A stretch of 64,000 bases of DNA from contig NZ_JBBPFS010000005.1 of the NCBI RefSeq assembly GCF_038069765.1, forward strand, positions 186,001 through 250,000. Reading direction: 5' to 3'. Every line of letters begins with the position of its first letter. Position 1 is the stretch's first letter. The stretch is from Arthrobacter_B sp038069765 (lineage in GTDB: Bacteria; Actinomycetota; Actinomycetes; Actinomycetales; Micrococcaceae). Below are positions 8,478-16,244 of the stretch, in pieces. A program made the position numbers and the translations under genes. The notes beneath the pieces are model-generated. The model worked only from the letters and a program-made list of their open reading frames with translations, was not told the DNA's origin and searched no databases.

Positions 8478-9593
8478 TTACGGCTGGTCCTCTTCGGTCC
8501 GCACCGTGCGCAGGATCCGGCGCATGCTCATCGCCAGGGAGGCGGTGACGTCCACCGGACTGTCGGGGGATGCGGCCGAGTTCATGTCGATCTGGAGCTG
8601 CCGGACGGCCTCGCGCGCGGTCTCGTATTCCTCGCCGCCGGCATCCCAGGCTTCCACGGCTTCCCCGGTGGCGGTCATCGCCTCGGAAAGCTGTTCGGCA
8701 AGTTCGCCCGGAACGGCCATATCCTCCGGGCTGGTCCAGATGGCGGTGGACAGGACCTCGGTCATGTCCTCCACATAGAGGGTTACCCGCTCCATGGCCC
8801 GCAGCGCCCGGTAGTCCGCATCAAGATCGTGCTGGTGGCGGTGCCGGCGCAGGTTGCCGCGGCGGCTGGTGTCGGCCAGCTGGACGGACTCGCGGACTTC
8901 CCGGCTGAAGGCGATGAGCTCGGTCCGTCGCTTGGACCAGTCCTCGTGCTCGGGCGGCCAGGATTCCGAGATGGCGGTGCCCATTTCCTTGAGCTGCCGG
9001 GCCAGGGAAAGCCGCAGGGAAGCGAGCCCGTCCACCGCACCGTTGAGGTGCAGGGGAGGGAAGATGGTGGCGTTGACGGTCAGCCCTACGCCCACGCCCA
9101 CCAGCATCTGTACCGCGTAGCCGATGGAGTAGCCGTCCGGGTCGTCTCCGCCCATGACCAGTACGAAGAGGGCGGCCATGGGCAGGTATTCGCGCCCGGC
9201 GCCAAGCCGGGAGATGCCGGCAAACAGTACGCCCAGCCCCACGACCAGGGCGATGGTCCATACCGAGGGGCCTCCGAAGAGCAGGACGATAAGGGCCAGG
9301 GCCATTCCGGTGACCAGTCCGATCAGGACCTGGACGCCGACCTTCGCCGAGCCGGACACGGTTGGGTACATGCTGATCAGCGCGCCCAGCGGCGCGTAAT
9401 AGGGATACTGGGCGGCAACGCCGGGCACCAGCGGAGCCAGTGTCCAGGCGATGGCCACGGCCAGGGCGGCCTTAACGGCGAGCTGGACGCGTGTGTAGCG
9501 CAGTATGCCCATGAACCGGCCGGAGACTGAGGACAGCGTGGTGCCCTTGAGTAGCCCGCCGGTTTTGCGAAAGAGGTTTCCGGTAGTAGGCAT
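8478..9593 (-). CDS. FUSC family membrane protein (aromatic acid exporter-like)
   Basis: 371 residues. About six transmembrane helices occupy residues 35-185, including YPYYAPLGALISMYPTVSGS, a hallmark stretch of FUSC/ArAE proteins. A charged cytoplasmic helical region fills residues 190-371. Family members form efflux channels for aromatic acids or toxic organics, but the substrate cannot be read here. It lies downstream of a same-strand LysR gene about 100 bp away, which may regulate it. The start has AGG very close to the ATG, and an internal Met at residue 28 is an alternative start. Confidence 0.8.
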   Translation of the reverse strand: MPTTGNLFRKTGGLLKGTTLSSVSGRFMGILRYTRVQLAVKAALAVAIAWTLAPLVPGVAAQYPYYAPLGALISMYPTVSGSAKVGVQVLIGLVTGMALALIVLLFGGPSVWTIALVVGLGVLFAGISRLGAGREYLPMAALFVLVMGGDDPDGYSIGYAVQMLVGVGVGLTVNATIFPPLHLNGAVDGLASLRLSLARQLKEMGTAISESWPPEHEDWSKRRTELIAFSREVRESVQLADTSRRGNLRRHRHQHDLDADYRALRAMERVTLYVEDMTEVLSTAIWTSPEDMAVPGELAEQLSEAMTATGEAVEAWDAGGEEYETAREAVRQLQIDMNSAASPDSPVDVTASLAMSMRRILRTVRTEEDQP

Positions 9594-9697
9594 CCTGCCA
9601 GTATTACCCGTGTTCGCTGCTGGACGCGATTCCGGTACCCGCGCTCACAGCGGCGAACCGGTTCCGCGGGATGCCGAAAAAACCCTGCGGTCCCTGC

Positions 9698-10630
9698 CTA
9701 AGCATCCGCAGTGGTGCGCGGAGCGATGCTCTGGGTGCGCAGAATTTCAGCCAACTGGTCAAGGAAGAGCCGGACCCGGGGATTCTCGCGTTCGTTGATG
9801 ACCAGTGCAAAGATGCTCCGTGCAAGCCGGATCTCGGGCACATCCAGGACAACGACGCCGTCGTGCCGGTTGAGCATGGCCAGTTCCGGAACCAGAGCAG
9901 CGCCGAGGCCTGCCGCCGCCATTTCCAGGCTTGCGTTGAAGTCATCGCAGTAGGCGGCCACATGGGGGTGGAGATTGCAGCCGGCAAAGAGCCGTTCAAT
10001 CACGAGTGCATCCGGCGTTCCGGGGTGATGCATGATCCACGGCATGTCGGAGAGCTGCTCGGCGGAAATCCGGGAGCCTTCCCGGATGCCCCAGGAGCGG
10101 GGCAGGACCACGCGGAAATCGTCGTCGCCCAGCCACTGCCGGCTGATCGTGGACGGCCAGGCCAGCCCGCCCTGGCCCACCTGGTAGATGAGCGCGACGT
10201 CCAGCTCCCCGCCGCTGCGCAGGCCCTGGATGGTCTGGCCGGGCTCCGCGACGTGGATTTTCAGGTTGATGCCCAGGTCCTGCCAGCCGGGGGACCCGAT
10301 CAGCAGGGGGAGGGCGAAGGTGGCCAGGCTGGGGAAAATGCCGAGCCGCAGTTCGTGCCTGGTGCCGGCTTCCACCCGGGCGGTGGCGGCCATCAGCGCG
10401 TCCATGTCGGTGAGGACCTTGGCCGCATGCCGTGCCATGACGACGGCGGCTTCCGTGGGCACGACCGTGCGCGCGGAGCGTTCAAACAAATGCGCTCCGG
10501 TAGCCCGCTCTAGGGCGGACATCTGCTGGGAGACCGCCGACGCCGTGTAGCCCAGCCGGAGGGCCGCAGCGGCAAAGGAGCCCACCCGGATGACTTCCAG
10601 GAGGGTCTTGAGGTGGATCGGGTTTACCAC
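9698..10630 (-). CDS. LysR family transcriptional regulator
   Basis: 310 residues. The N-terminal winged helix-turn-helix is clear (LLEVIRVGSFAAAALRLG, then ASAVSQQMSALE and FERSARTVVPTEA), followed by the periplasmic-binding-like effector domain with LRLGIFPS. Start is taken as GTG at 10628-10630 (VVNPIHLKTLL), because GGAAGG lies about seven bases upstream and LysR proteins normally begin a few residues before this helix; the open frame extends 35 codons further without support. The same-strand FUSC gene downstream is a candidate target. Confidence 0.9.
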   Translation of the reverse strand: MVNPIHLKTLLEVIRVGSFAAAALRLGYTASAVSQQMSALERATGAHLFERSARTVVPTEAAVVMARHAAKVLTDMDALMAATARVEAGTRHELRLGIFPSLATFALPLLIGSPGWQDLGINLKIHVAEPGQTIQGLRSGGELDVALIYQVGQGGLAWPSTISRQWLGDDDFRVVLPRSWGIREGSRISAEQLSDMPWIMHHPGTPDALVIERLFAGCNLHPHVAAYCDDFNASLEMAAAGLGAALVPELAMLNRHDGVVVLDVPEIRLARSIFALVINERENPRVRLFLDQLAEILRTQSIAPRTTADA

Positions 10631-10764
10631 TGGTGCCGCCTTCCGTGACGCTGCGTTCACTGCCGCCGTCGACCACTGTATCCGGTTGGCCTCCGTGCCC
10701 GGGCTGTCCGGCAGCCAGGGCTGCCTGAAGGGCACGGAGGCCGGCCGTGGAGGCGCTCCGGTTC

Positions 10765-11760
10765 CTAGGCGGTCCTGGCAGCCATCGCCTGCAGCAGGGC
10801 GGCACCGGTTTCAGCGTCGTCCACGGTAACCACAAACTGGCGTCCGCTGCGGCGGTTCACCTGCAGGGCGGGGCCGGTGCGGACCACCACGCCGAACCGG
10901 CCCGGCACCCAGCGCAGGCCCCAGCCGCCGAACTCCGCCGCCGGCACCACGGCCACGGCTTCTGCGTCCCGGACTTCGTCAAGGGGGATGAAGAACCGGG
11001 GAAAGCCCGCTATGGAAGTGACGGTCAGGCCGCGCTCATCCACCCGGACCCGGTAGGCAGTGGTGGTGGCAGCGGCCGCCAGCAGTACTGCGGTGAGAGC
11101 GGTGAGCGTCCAGGCGACGGCGGGGTCGGCCCAGAGCCAGGCGATGAGGGCGCCGGCCGCCACGGCTGTGACGGCGCCCAGGATGAGCAGCAGGGCGGGC
11201 AGGGCAAGGCTGGTCTCGCGGAACCAGACAGCGCGTTCTCCCTCGGCCAGGGGCAGCGGTTTCCCGGGGGCGGCAGCAGGAGCCGGTGCCGGCTTGGGCT
11301 GCACCAACCAGCACACGGCCCCCACGGCCAGGCCGGCCAGCAGGGACCACAGCACGGGCAGGCCTACCCCGGGGGCCAGCGCGGCGTCCGGCAGCCCGGA
11401 CTGCATCAGCTGGCCCCAGGTCAGCATCAGGCACAGCATGGTGGTGATGCCCGGGATTATTGCCCCCAGGAAGCGGTAGCCGGAGCCGTGGCCGGAGCCG
11501 TCACCGCGCAGGCCGGAGAGGCTGCTCCCCGCCATGAGGGCCGGGATGCCGGCTCCCAGCAGCACTGTCAGCAGCAGGGGAAGCCAGGGCGGAGCGAACC
11601 CGTCCGGTCCGTTGCTGCCCCAGTTCACGGCCACCGGATCCGGCAGCGACGGCAGCGCGATGAGCTGAAGCGCCACCGCGACGGCCACAACCACGGCGGG
11701 CACGGCCACGGCCACCAGCAGGAAGCGGCGGCGGGCAAGGTTGGCGGAGTTAGGACTCAC
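10765..11760 (-). CDS. DUF1648-containing membrane protein
   Basis: 331 residues. An N-terminal helix is followed by LPDPVAVNWGSNGPDGF, which matches the DUF1648 motif, then several further hydrophobic helices. The C-terminal 100 residues are soluble and beta-rich (AYRVRVDERGLTV). Function is unknown; DUF1648 proteins are often encoded beside YtrA-type GntR repressors, as here. The gene overlaps the end of the GntR gene by 11 bp, so the two are coupled. Start is taken as GTG at 11758-11760 with GGAAA upstream; a TTG six bases earlier is also possible. Confidence 0.78.
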   Translation of the reverse strand: MSPNSANLARRRFLLVAVAVPAVVVAVAVALQLIALPSLPDPVAVNWGSNGPDGFAPPWLPLLLTVLLGAGIPALMAGSSLSGLRGDGSGHGSGYRFLGAIIPGITTMLCLMLTWGQLMQSGLPDAALAPGVGLPVLWSLLAGLAVGAVCWLVQPKPAPAPAAAPGKPLPLAEGERAVWFRETSLALPALLLILGAVTAVAAGALIAWLWADPAVAWTLTALTAVLLAAAATTTAYRVRVDERGLTVTSIAGFPRFFIPLDEVRDAEAVAVVPAAEFGGWGLRWVPGRFGVVVRTGPALQVNRRSGRQFVVTVDDAETGAALLQAMAARTA

Positions 11761-12106
11761 GGGCAATTTCCTTTACGTAGGCGGACAGGGTTTCCGGTGA
11801 GAGACCCAGTTCTTTGGCCTTGGTGATCAGGGCCAGCACATCGGGATGCAGGGCTGCCAGCGGTGCGGCAGCTTCCGTGAGGATTGCACCGCGTCCGCGG
11901 CGCAGCTCGACGAGCCCTTCGGCCCGGAGCTCCTGGTAGGCGTGCAGCACGGTGTGCACGTTGATCCCCAGGGATTCCGCCACCTCGCGTGCCGACGGAA
12001 GGCGCTCGCCGGGCTTGAGCCGCCCGGCGGCGGCATCTGCACGGATGGAGGCGGCCAGCTGGGCGAACAGCGGCTGGTCGCTTGAGGAATCCACTTTCAT
12101 GAGCAT
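11750..12106 (-). CDS. GntR family regulator, YtrA type
   Basis: 118 residues: a GntR winged helix (PLFAQLAASIRADAAAGRLKPGERLPSAREVAESLGIN, then VLHAYQELRAEGLVELRRGRGA) with only about 45 residues after it, the short form typical of the YtrA subfamily. These repressors usually control their own operon. Here the downstream overlapping gene is the DUF1648 membrane protein. No ribosome site precedes the ATG, but a TAGAAT -10 box lies seven bases upstream, suggesting a leaderless mRNA. An in-frame ATG two codons later is an alternative. Confidence 0.9.
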   Translation of the reverse strand: MLMKVDSSSDQPLFAQLAASIRADAAAGRLKPGERLPSAREVAESLGINVHTVLHAYQELRAEGLVELRRGRGAILTEAAAPLAALHPDVLALITKAKELGLSPETLSAYVKEIARES

Positions 12107-12109
12107 GTG

Positions 12110-12131
12110 GTTATTCTACTTCAACTATAAC
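12110..12131 (-). promoter_or_regulatory. GntR autoregulatory site and leaderless promoter (candidate)
   Basis: On the minus strand TAGAAT (12113-12118) ends seven bases before the gntR ATG. It lies inside an inverted repeat with half-sites GTTAT (12110-12114) and ATAAC (12127-12131), placed so that a bound repressor would cover the promoter. Confidence 0.5.
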
Positions 12132-12378
12132 AATCTTGCCAGCTTGGCTGCCGGTGCGCCGTCCCCGCTCCTGCCGGTGCGGCGGCAGCAGCGGCGACAC
12201 GCCAGCGTTTCGCGACACGCGCTGGAAATTGTGGCCTTGGCGACTCCCCGCAGGGTGTGCGTTCATTCTGCACAGCCTGTGGAGAACCCCGGTCCGACCA
12301 GCGAGAACTCACGGAATTTCCCGCCCCGCCCTGTGCATTAGCTGTGGACGACGGGACCGGCGAATGACATACTTGTAA
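12132..12378. other. intergenic region between gntR and the nrd operon, no gene seen
   Basis: No open frame with a ribosome site or recognisable protein was found on either strand. The stretch holds only the upstream part of the gntR promoter at its left edge and the nrd control region starting at its right edge. Confidence 0.6.
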
Positions 12379-12424
12379 TACATCATCTTGGGGTTCCCGT
12401 TGCAGCTGTGCACTAGATGTAGTG
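12379..12424 (+). promoter_or_regulatory. NrdR box pair ahead of nrdH
   Basis: CACTAGATGTAGTG (12411-12424) has perfect 5-bp inverted arms and fits the actinobacterial NrdR box. A weaker match, TACATCATCTTGGG (12379-12392), agrees at 9 of 14 positions with the reverse complement of the first box, and its centre is 32 bp away, the usual three-turn spacing. A possible -10 (TAGTAT) follows at 12433-12438. Confidence 0.65.
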
Positions 12425-12478
12425 TCTGGATGTAGTATCAATGGACAGACTTCAAGGCTTCACAAGGGGAGACCAACC

Positions 12479-12724
12479 ATGACCGTTACGGTTTACACCA
12501 AGCCCTCCTGCGTTCAGTGCAACGCTACCTACCGGGCGCTGGACAAGAAGGGCATCACGTACCAGATCGTGGATATGTCACAGGATGCAGAGGCCCTGGA
12601 ACGCGTCCGCGCACTGGGTTACATGCAGGCTCCCGTCGTCGTTACCGAGCAGGATTCCTGGTCGGGTTTCCGTCCGGACAAGATCGATGCGCTCGCCCAG
12701 GCGTCGGTTTCCTCTGTCGCCTAA
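12479..12724 (+). CDS. nrdH: NrdH glutaredoxin-like redoxin
   Basis: 81 residues with the thioredoxin-fold start TVTVYTKPSCVQCNATYRAL. The CVQC active site is at about residues 11-14, and the C-terminal WSGFRPDKI segment is diagnostic for NrdH. It reduces the class Ib ribonucleotide reductase NrdE, itself receiving electrons from thioredoxin reductase. The ATG at 12479 follows GGGGAGA; upstream in-frame codons lack support. It is the first gene of the nrd operon, under the candidate NrdR boxes, and lies 61 bp from nrdI. Confidence 0.97.
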   Translation: MTVTVYTKPSCVQCNATYRALDKKGITYQIVDMSQDAEALERVRALGYMQAPVVVTEQDSWSGFRPDKIDALAQASVSSVA

Positions 12725-12785
12725 TCAGGCTTCCGCACACCGGCACCACACCCGTTAGACCCGCACCGTCAGGAGCGCAGGAACC

Positions 12786-13295
12786 ATGGCACTGGGGATA
12801 GCACACCGCTCCGGGATGACCCCGGATCCGGAATCCGCAGCAGACGCGCAGCCCGTCACTGACGCACCCCTGATTTATTTTTCATCGGCGTCGGGATACA
12901 CCGGCCGCTTTGTCGGAAAACTGGACACGGCCGCAGGAAAAATCCCGCTTCACACCTCAGAACCCACTCTGCTGGCGCAACGCCCGTACGTCCTGCTGCT
13001 GCCCACCTACGGCGGCACAGCGGAGCAGCCGGGAGCTGCAGCGCGGGGCGCAGTGCCCAAGCAGGTCATCAAGTTCCTGAATAACGAGCACAACCGCTCC
13101 CTGATCCGGGGAGTAATCGGCGCAGGCAACACCAACTTTGGGGACACCTATTGCCTGGCGGCGGACATCGTCGCCGTGAAATGCAAAGTCCCCGTTTTAT
13201 ATCGATTTGAACTCATGGGCACGTCCGAGGACGTCGTCAAAGTAAACGAAGGATTGGAAGAGTTTTGGACGCATCAGTCGCAGAAGCCGGCATGA
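12786..13295 (+). CDS. nrdI: NrdI flavodoxin-like protein
   Basis: 169 residues. After a 26-residue extension, LIYFSSASGYTGRFV is the FMN phosphate loop. VLLLPTYGG and GVIGAGNTNFGDTYC, typical of NrdI, follow. It supplies the oxidant that assembles the dimanganese-tyrosyl cofactor of NrdF. The ATG follows a good site (AGGAGCGCAGGAACC). Its stop overlaps the nrdE start in an ATGA junction. The N-terminal extension before the flavodoxin fold is longer than in many homologues, but the ribosome site supports this start. Confidence 0.95.
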   Translation: MALGIAHRSGMTPDPESAADAQPVTDAPLIYFSSASGYTGRFVGKLDTAAGKIPLHTSEPTLLAQRPYVLLLPTYGGTAEQPGAAARGAVPKQVIKFLNNEHNRSLIRGVIGAGNTNFGDTYCLAADIVAVKCKVPVLYRFELMGTSEDVVKVNEGLEEFWTHQSQKPA

Positions 13296-15430
13296 CGGAC
13301 TCCAAGGAGCTGCCGGAGGCCTACAAGGACCTGGGCTACCACGAGCTCAACGCCATGCTGAACCTGTACGGCAAGAACGGCGAGATCCAGTTCGACGCCG
13401 ACCGCGCTGCTGCGCGCCAGTACTTCCTCCAGCACGTGAACAACAACACCGTGTTCTTCCACGACCTGGAAGAGAAGCTGGAATACCTGGTCAAGAACGA
13501 ATACTACGAGAGCGAAACGCTCGACCAGTACTCCATGGACTTCATCCGCGAGCTCTACCAGCGCGCCTACAAGAAGAAGTTCCGCTTCGAGACCTTCCTG
13601 GGCGCGTTCAAGTTCTACACCTCGTACACGCTGAAGACGTTTGACGGCAAGCGGTACCTGGAGCGCTATGAAGACCGCGTCTGCATGGTTGCCCTGCACC
13701 TTGCCCGCGGTGACGAGAAGCTTGCCATGCAGATGGTCGACGAGATCATCGGCGGCCGTTTCCAGCCCGCCACCCCCACCTTCCTGAACGCCGGCAAGGC
13801 CCAGCGCGGCGAGCTGGTCTCCTGCTTCCTGCTGCGCATCGAAGACAACATGGAGTCGATCGGCCGTTCCATCAACTCCGCACTGCAGCTGTCCAAGCGC
13901 GGCGGCGGCGTGGCCTTCGCGCTGACCAACATCCGCGAGGTCGGCGCGCCGATCAAGCAGATCGAGAACCAGTCCTCCGGCGTCATCCCCGTCATGAAGC
14001 TCCTTGAGGATTCCTTCTCCTACGCGAACCAGCTCGGTGCCCGCCAGGGTGCAGGTGCCGTGTACCTGCACGCCCACCACCCGGACATCAACCGGTTCCT
14101 GGACACCAAGCGCGAAAACGCCGACGAGAAGATCCGCATCAAGACCCTCTCCCTCGGCGTCGTCGTTCCCGACATCACCTTTGAACTGGCCAAGCGCGAC
14201 GAGGACATGTACCTGTTCTCTCCGTACGACGTCGAAAAGGTCTACGGCGTGCCGTTCTCCGACATCTCGGTCACCGAGAAGTACTACGAGATGGTGGACG
14301 ACGCCCGGATCAAGAAGACCAAGATCAAGGCCCGCGAGTTCTTCCAGACCCTCGCCGAGATCCAGTTCGAGTCCGGCTACCCGTACATCATGTTCGAGGA
14401 CACGGTGAACCGGGAAAACCCGATCGAGGGCAAGATCATCATGTCCAACCTGTGCTCCGAAATCCTCCAGGTTTCCGAGCCCACCACGTACAACGATGAC
14501 CTTTCCTACGCCGAGACCGGCAAGGACATTTCCTGCAACCTGGGTTCGCTGAACATCGCCAAGACGATGGATTCCCCGGACTTCGGCCGGACCATCGAAA
14601 CTTCGATCCGCGCCCTGACCGCAGTTTCGGACATGAGCCATATCGGCTCCGTGCCGTCCATCGCCAAGGGCAACGACGCTTCCCACGCCATCGGCCTGGG
14701 CCAGATGAACCTGCACGGCTACCTGGCACGTGAGCGCGTGCACTACGGGTCTGAAGAGGGCATCGACTTCACCAACATTTACTTCTACTCCGTGGTTTAC
14801 CACGCGGTGCGGGCATCGAACCTGCTCTCCATCGAAACCGGCCGCAAGTTCGCCGGCTTCGATAAGTCTAAGTACGCCACCGGCGAGTTCTTCGACAAGT
14901 ACGTCAACTCCGAATGGGTTCCCAAGACGGAGCGGGTGCGCGAGCTGTTCGAAGGCATTCACATCCCGACCCAGGCTGACTGGGCCGCGCTGAAGGCCTC
15001 GGTCATGGAGCACGGCATCTACAACCAGAACCTGCAGGCTGTGCCGCCGACCGGCTCGATCTCCTACATCAACAACTCCACCTCCTCGATTCACCCGGTG
15101 GCTGCGAAGATTGAGATCCGCAAGGAAGGCAAGCTCGGGCGTGTGTACTACCCAGCGCCGTACCTGACGAACGACAACCTTGAGTACTACAAGGATGCCT
15201 ACGAAATCGGCTACGAGAAGATCATCGACACCTACGCCGCTGCTACCCAGCACGTGGACCAGGGCCTGTCGCTGACGCTGTTCTTCAAGGACACCGCCAC
15301 CACGCGCGACATCAACAGGGCGCAGATCTACGCATGGCGCAAGGGCATCAAGACCATCTACTACATCCGCCTGCGCCAGCTCGCGCTCGAGGGCACCGAG
15401 GTGGAAAATTGCGTCTCCTGCATGCTGTAG
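13292..15430 (+). CDS. nrdE: class Ib ribonucleoside-diphosphate reductase, alpha subunit
   Basis: 712 residues, a normal length. It holds the catalytic radical-site and substrate motifs of the alpha chain (RGELVSCFLLRIEDNM, SKRGGGVAFA, NLCSEILQ, PPTGSISYINNS) and the C-terminal redox pair in CVSCML, which NrdH reduces. It converts ribonucleoside diphosphates to deoxy forms with NrdF. The ATG at 13292 overlaps the nrdI stop; a TTG at 13265 with GGAAGAG upstream is a real alternative that would add nine residues. The stop is followed after 16 bp by an unrelated homing-endonuclease-like gene, separating nrdE from nrdF. Confidence 0.97.
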   Translation: MTDSKELPEAYKDLGYHELNAMLNLYGKNGEIQFDADRAAARQYFLQHVNNNTVFFHDLEEKLEYLVKNEYYESETLDQYSMDFIRELYQRAYKKKFRFETFLGAFKFYTSYTLKTFDGKRYLERYEDRVCMVALHLARGDEKLAMQMVDEIIGGRFQPATPTFLNAGKAQRGELVSCFLLRIEDNMESIGRSINSALQLSKRGGGVAFALTNIREVGAPIKQIENQSSGVIPVMKLLEDSFSYANQLGARQGAGAVYLHAHHPDINRFLDTKRENADEKIRIKTLSLGVVVPDITFELAKRDEDMYLFSPYDVEKVYGVPFSDISVTEKYYEMVDDARIKKTKIKAREFFQTLAEIQFESGYPYIMFEDTVNRENPIEGKIIMSNLCSEILQVSEPTTYNDDLSYAETGKDISCNLGSLNIAKTMDSPDFGRTIETSIRALTAVSDMSHIGSVPSIAKGNDASHAIGLGQMNLHGYLARERVHYGSEEGIDFTNIYFYSVVYHAVRASNLLSIETGRKFAGFDKSKYATGEFFDKYVNSEWVPKTERVRELFEGIHIPTQADWAALKASVMEHGIYNQNLQAVPPTGSISYINNSTSSIHPVAAKIEIRKEGKLGRVYYPAPYLTNDNLEYYKDAYEIGYEKIIDTYAAATQHVDQGLSLTLFFKDTATTRDINRAQIYAWRKGIKTIYYIRLRQLALEGTEVENCVSCML

Positions 15431-15446
15431 CGGTTAGCTAGCCGGA

Positions 15447-16244
15447 ATGGAAACGACGACGACGGCGCCGGCGGGATTTGTATATGGCATCCGACTCCGC
15501 GGACAGCGTGAGTACCGCTATGTGGGAATGACCACCAAAACCGTCGCTCGTCGTTTCGCTCAGCATCTAAGATCTGCCCGGGACGGACGCAAGACACCTT
15601 TCTATGATTGGCTGCGTAAACAGGACCAACAGGCGGTCCGGGTGGACCAGCTGCAGGAAGTCTGGGGTCCGGCCGCCGACCTCGGCGAGGCAGAGATACG
15701 TTGGATTGCCTATCTGAAACGGGAGGGAGACCGTCTTCTGAACCTCTCAAAGGGCGGTCTTGGCCCCTTAGGTGTCTTGTGGACAGCCGAGCAGCGTGAA
15801 GCTGCTCGGCTCAGGTCCACTGGGCGAAAAGGACTCAGCCGCTTCGGCGAAGACAACCCGTTCTACGGTCAGTTCCACAGTCCGGAGCAACGCCTAAAGT
15901 GGGCGGACGAGCGAAAGGGCCAGTACGCTGGTCAGGAGAACCCCAACTTCGGCAAGTTCGGCGCCGAGCATCCCGGATTCGGACATTCCATGACGGTAGT
16001 AGCGCGGCAGGAACTGTCGAAGGCCAGGACAGGTGCGGGCAACCCAAATTTTGAAAAACAAGCCAGCCAAGAAACCAGGGCAAAAATGTCTGCGGCTCGA
16101 TTGGGACGTCCCATGCCCTCAAGTCGCCGCAGTGCCCACACCAGACATCACACCAATAAGGGCGTCGAGAAAGCCGACTGCAGGTATTGCGTCGAGAACT
16201 CAGCCACACCAAGTCTCTCTTCAGAAAGCGAATCGGAGTCATGA
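15447..16244 (+). CDS. GIY-YIG homing endonuclease-like protein with NUMOD3 repeats, inserted in the nrd operon
   Basis: 265 residues. Residues 11-90 form a GIY-YIG nuclease domain: VYGI (12-15), YVG (25-27), RRFAQH with Arg and His at 35-40, and a likely catalytic Glu at 83 in LGEAEIRWI. Residues about 130-230 carry repeated NUMOD3-like DNA-binding motifs (GEDNPFYG, GQENPNFGK, GAEHPGFG, GAGNPNF) and an ETRAKMSAARLG helix; a CRYC pair lies near the end. This is the layout of phage and group-I-intron homing endonucleases. It starts 16 bp after nrdE without a clear ribosome site, and its stop overlaps the nrdF start by 4 bp. Sampled lines are about 53-60% GC, below the neighbours. All catalytic positions look intact. 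Confidence 0.88.
   Translation: METTTTAPAGFVYGIRLRGQREYRYVGMTTKTVARRFAQHLRSARDGRKTPFYDWLRKQDQQAVRVDQLQEVWGPAADLGEAEIRWIAYLKREGDRLLNLSKGGLGPLGVLWTAEQREAARLRSTGRKGLSRFGEDNPFYGQFHSPEQRLKWADERKGQYAGQENPNFGKFGAEHPGFGHSMTVVARQELSKARTGAGNPNFEKQASQETRAKMSAARLGRPMPSSRRSAHTRHHTNKGVEKADCRYCVENSATPSLSSESESES

Noticed and set aside
13274..15253. Very long open frame antisense to nrdE (659 codons)
   Set aside because: It mirrors the third-codon GC bias of nrdE, has no ribosome site and resembles no protein.
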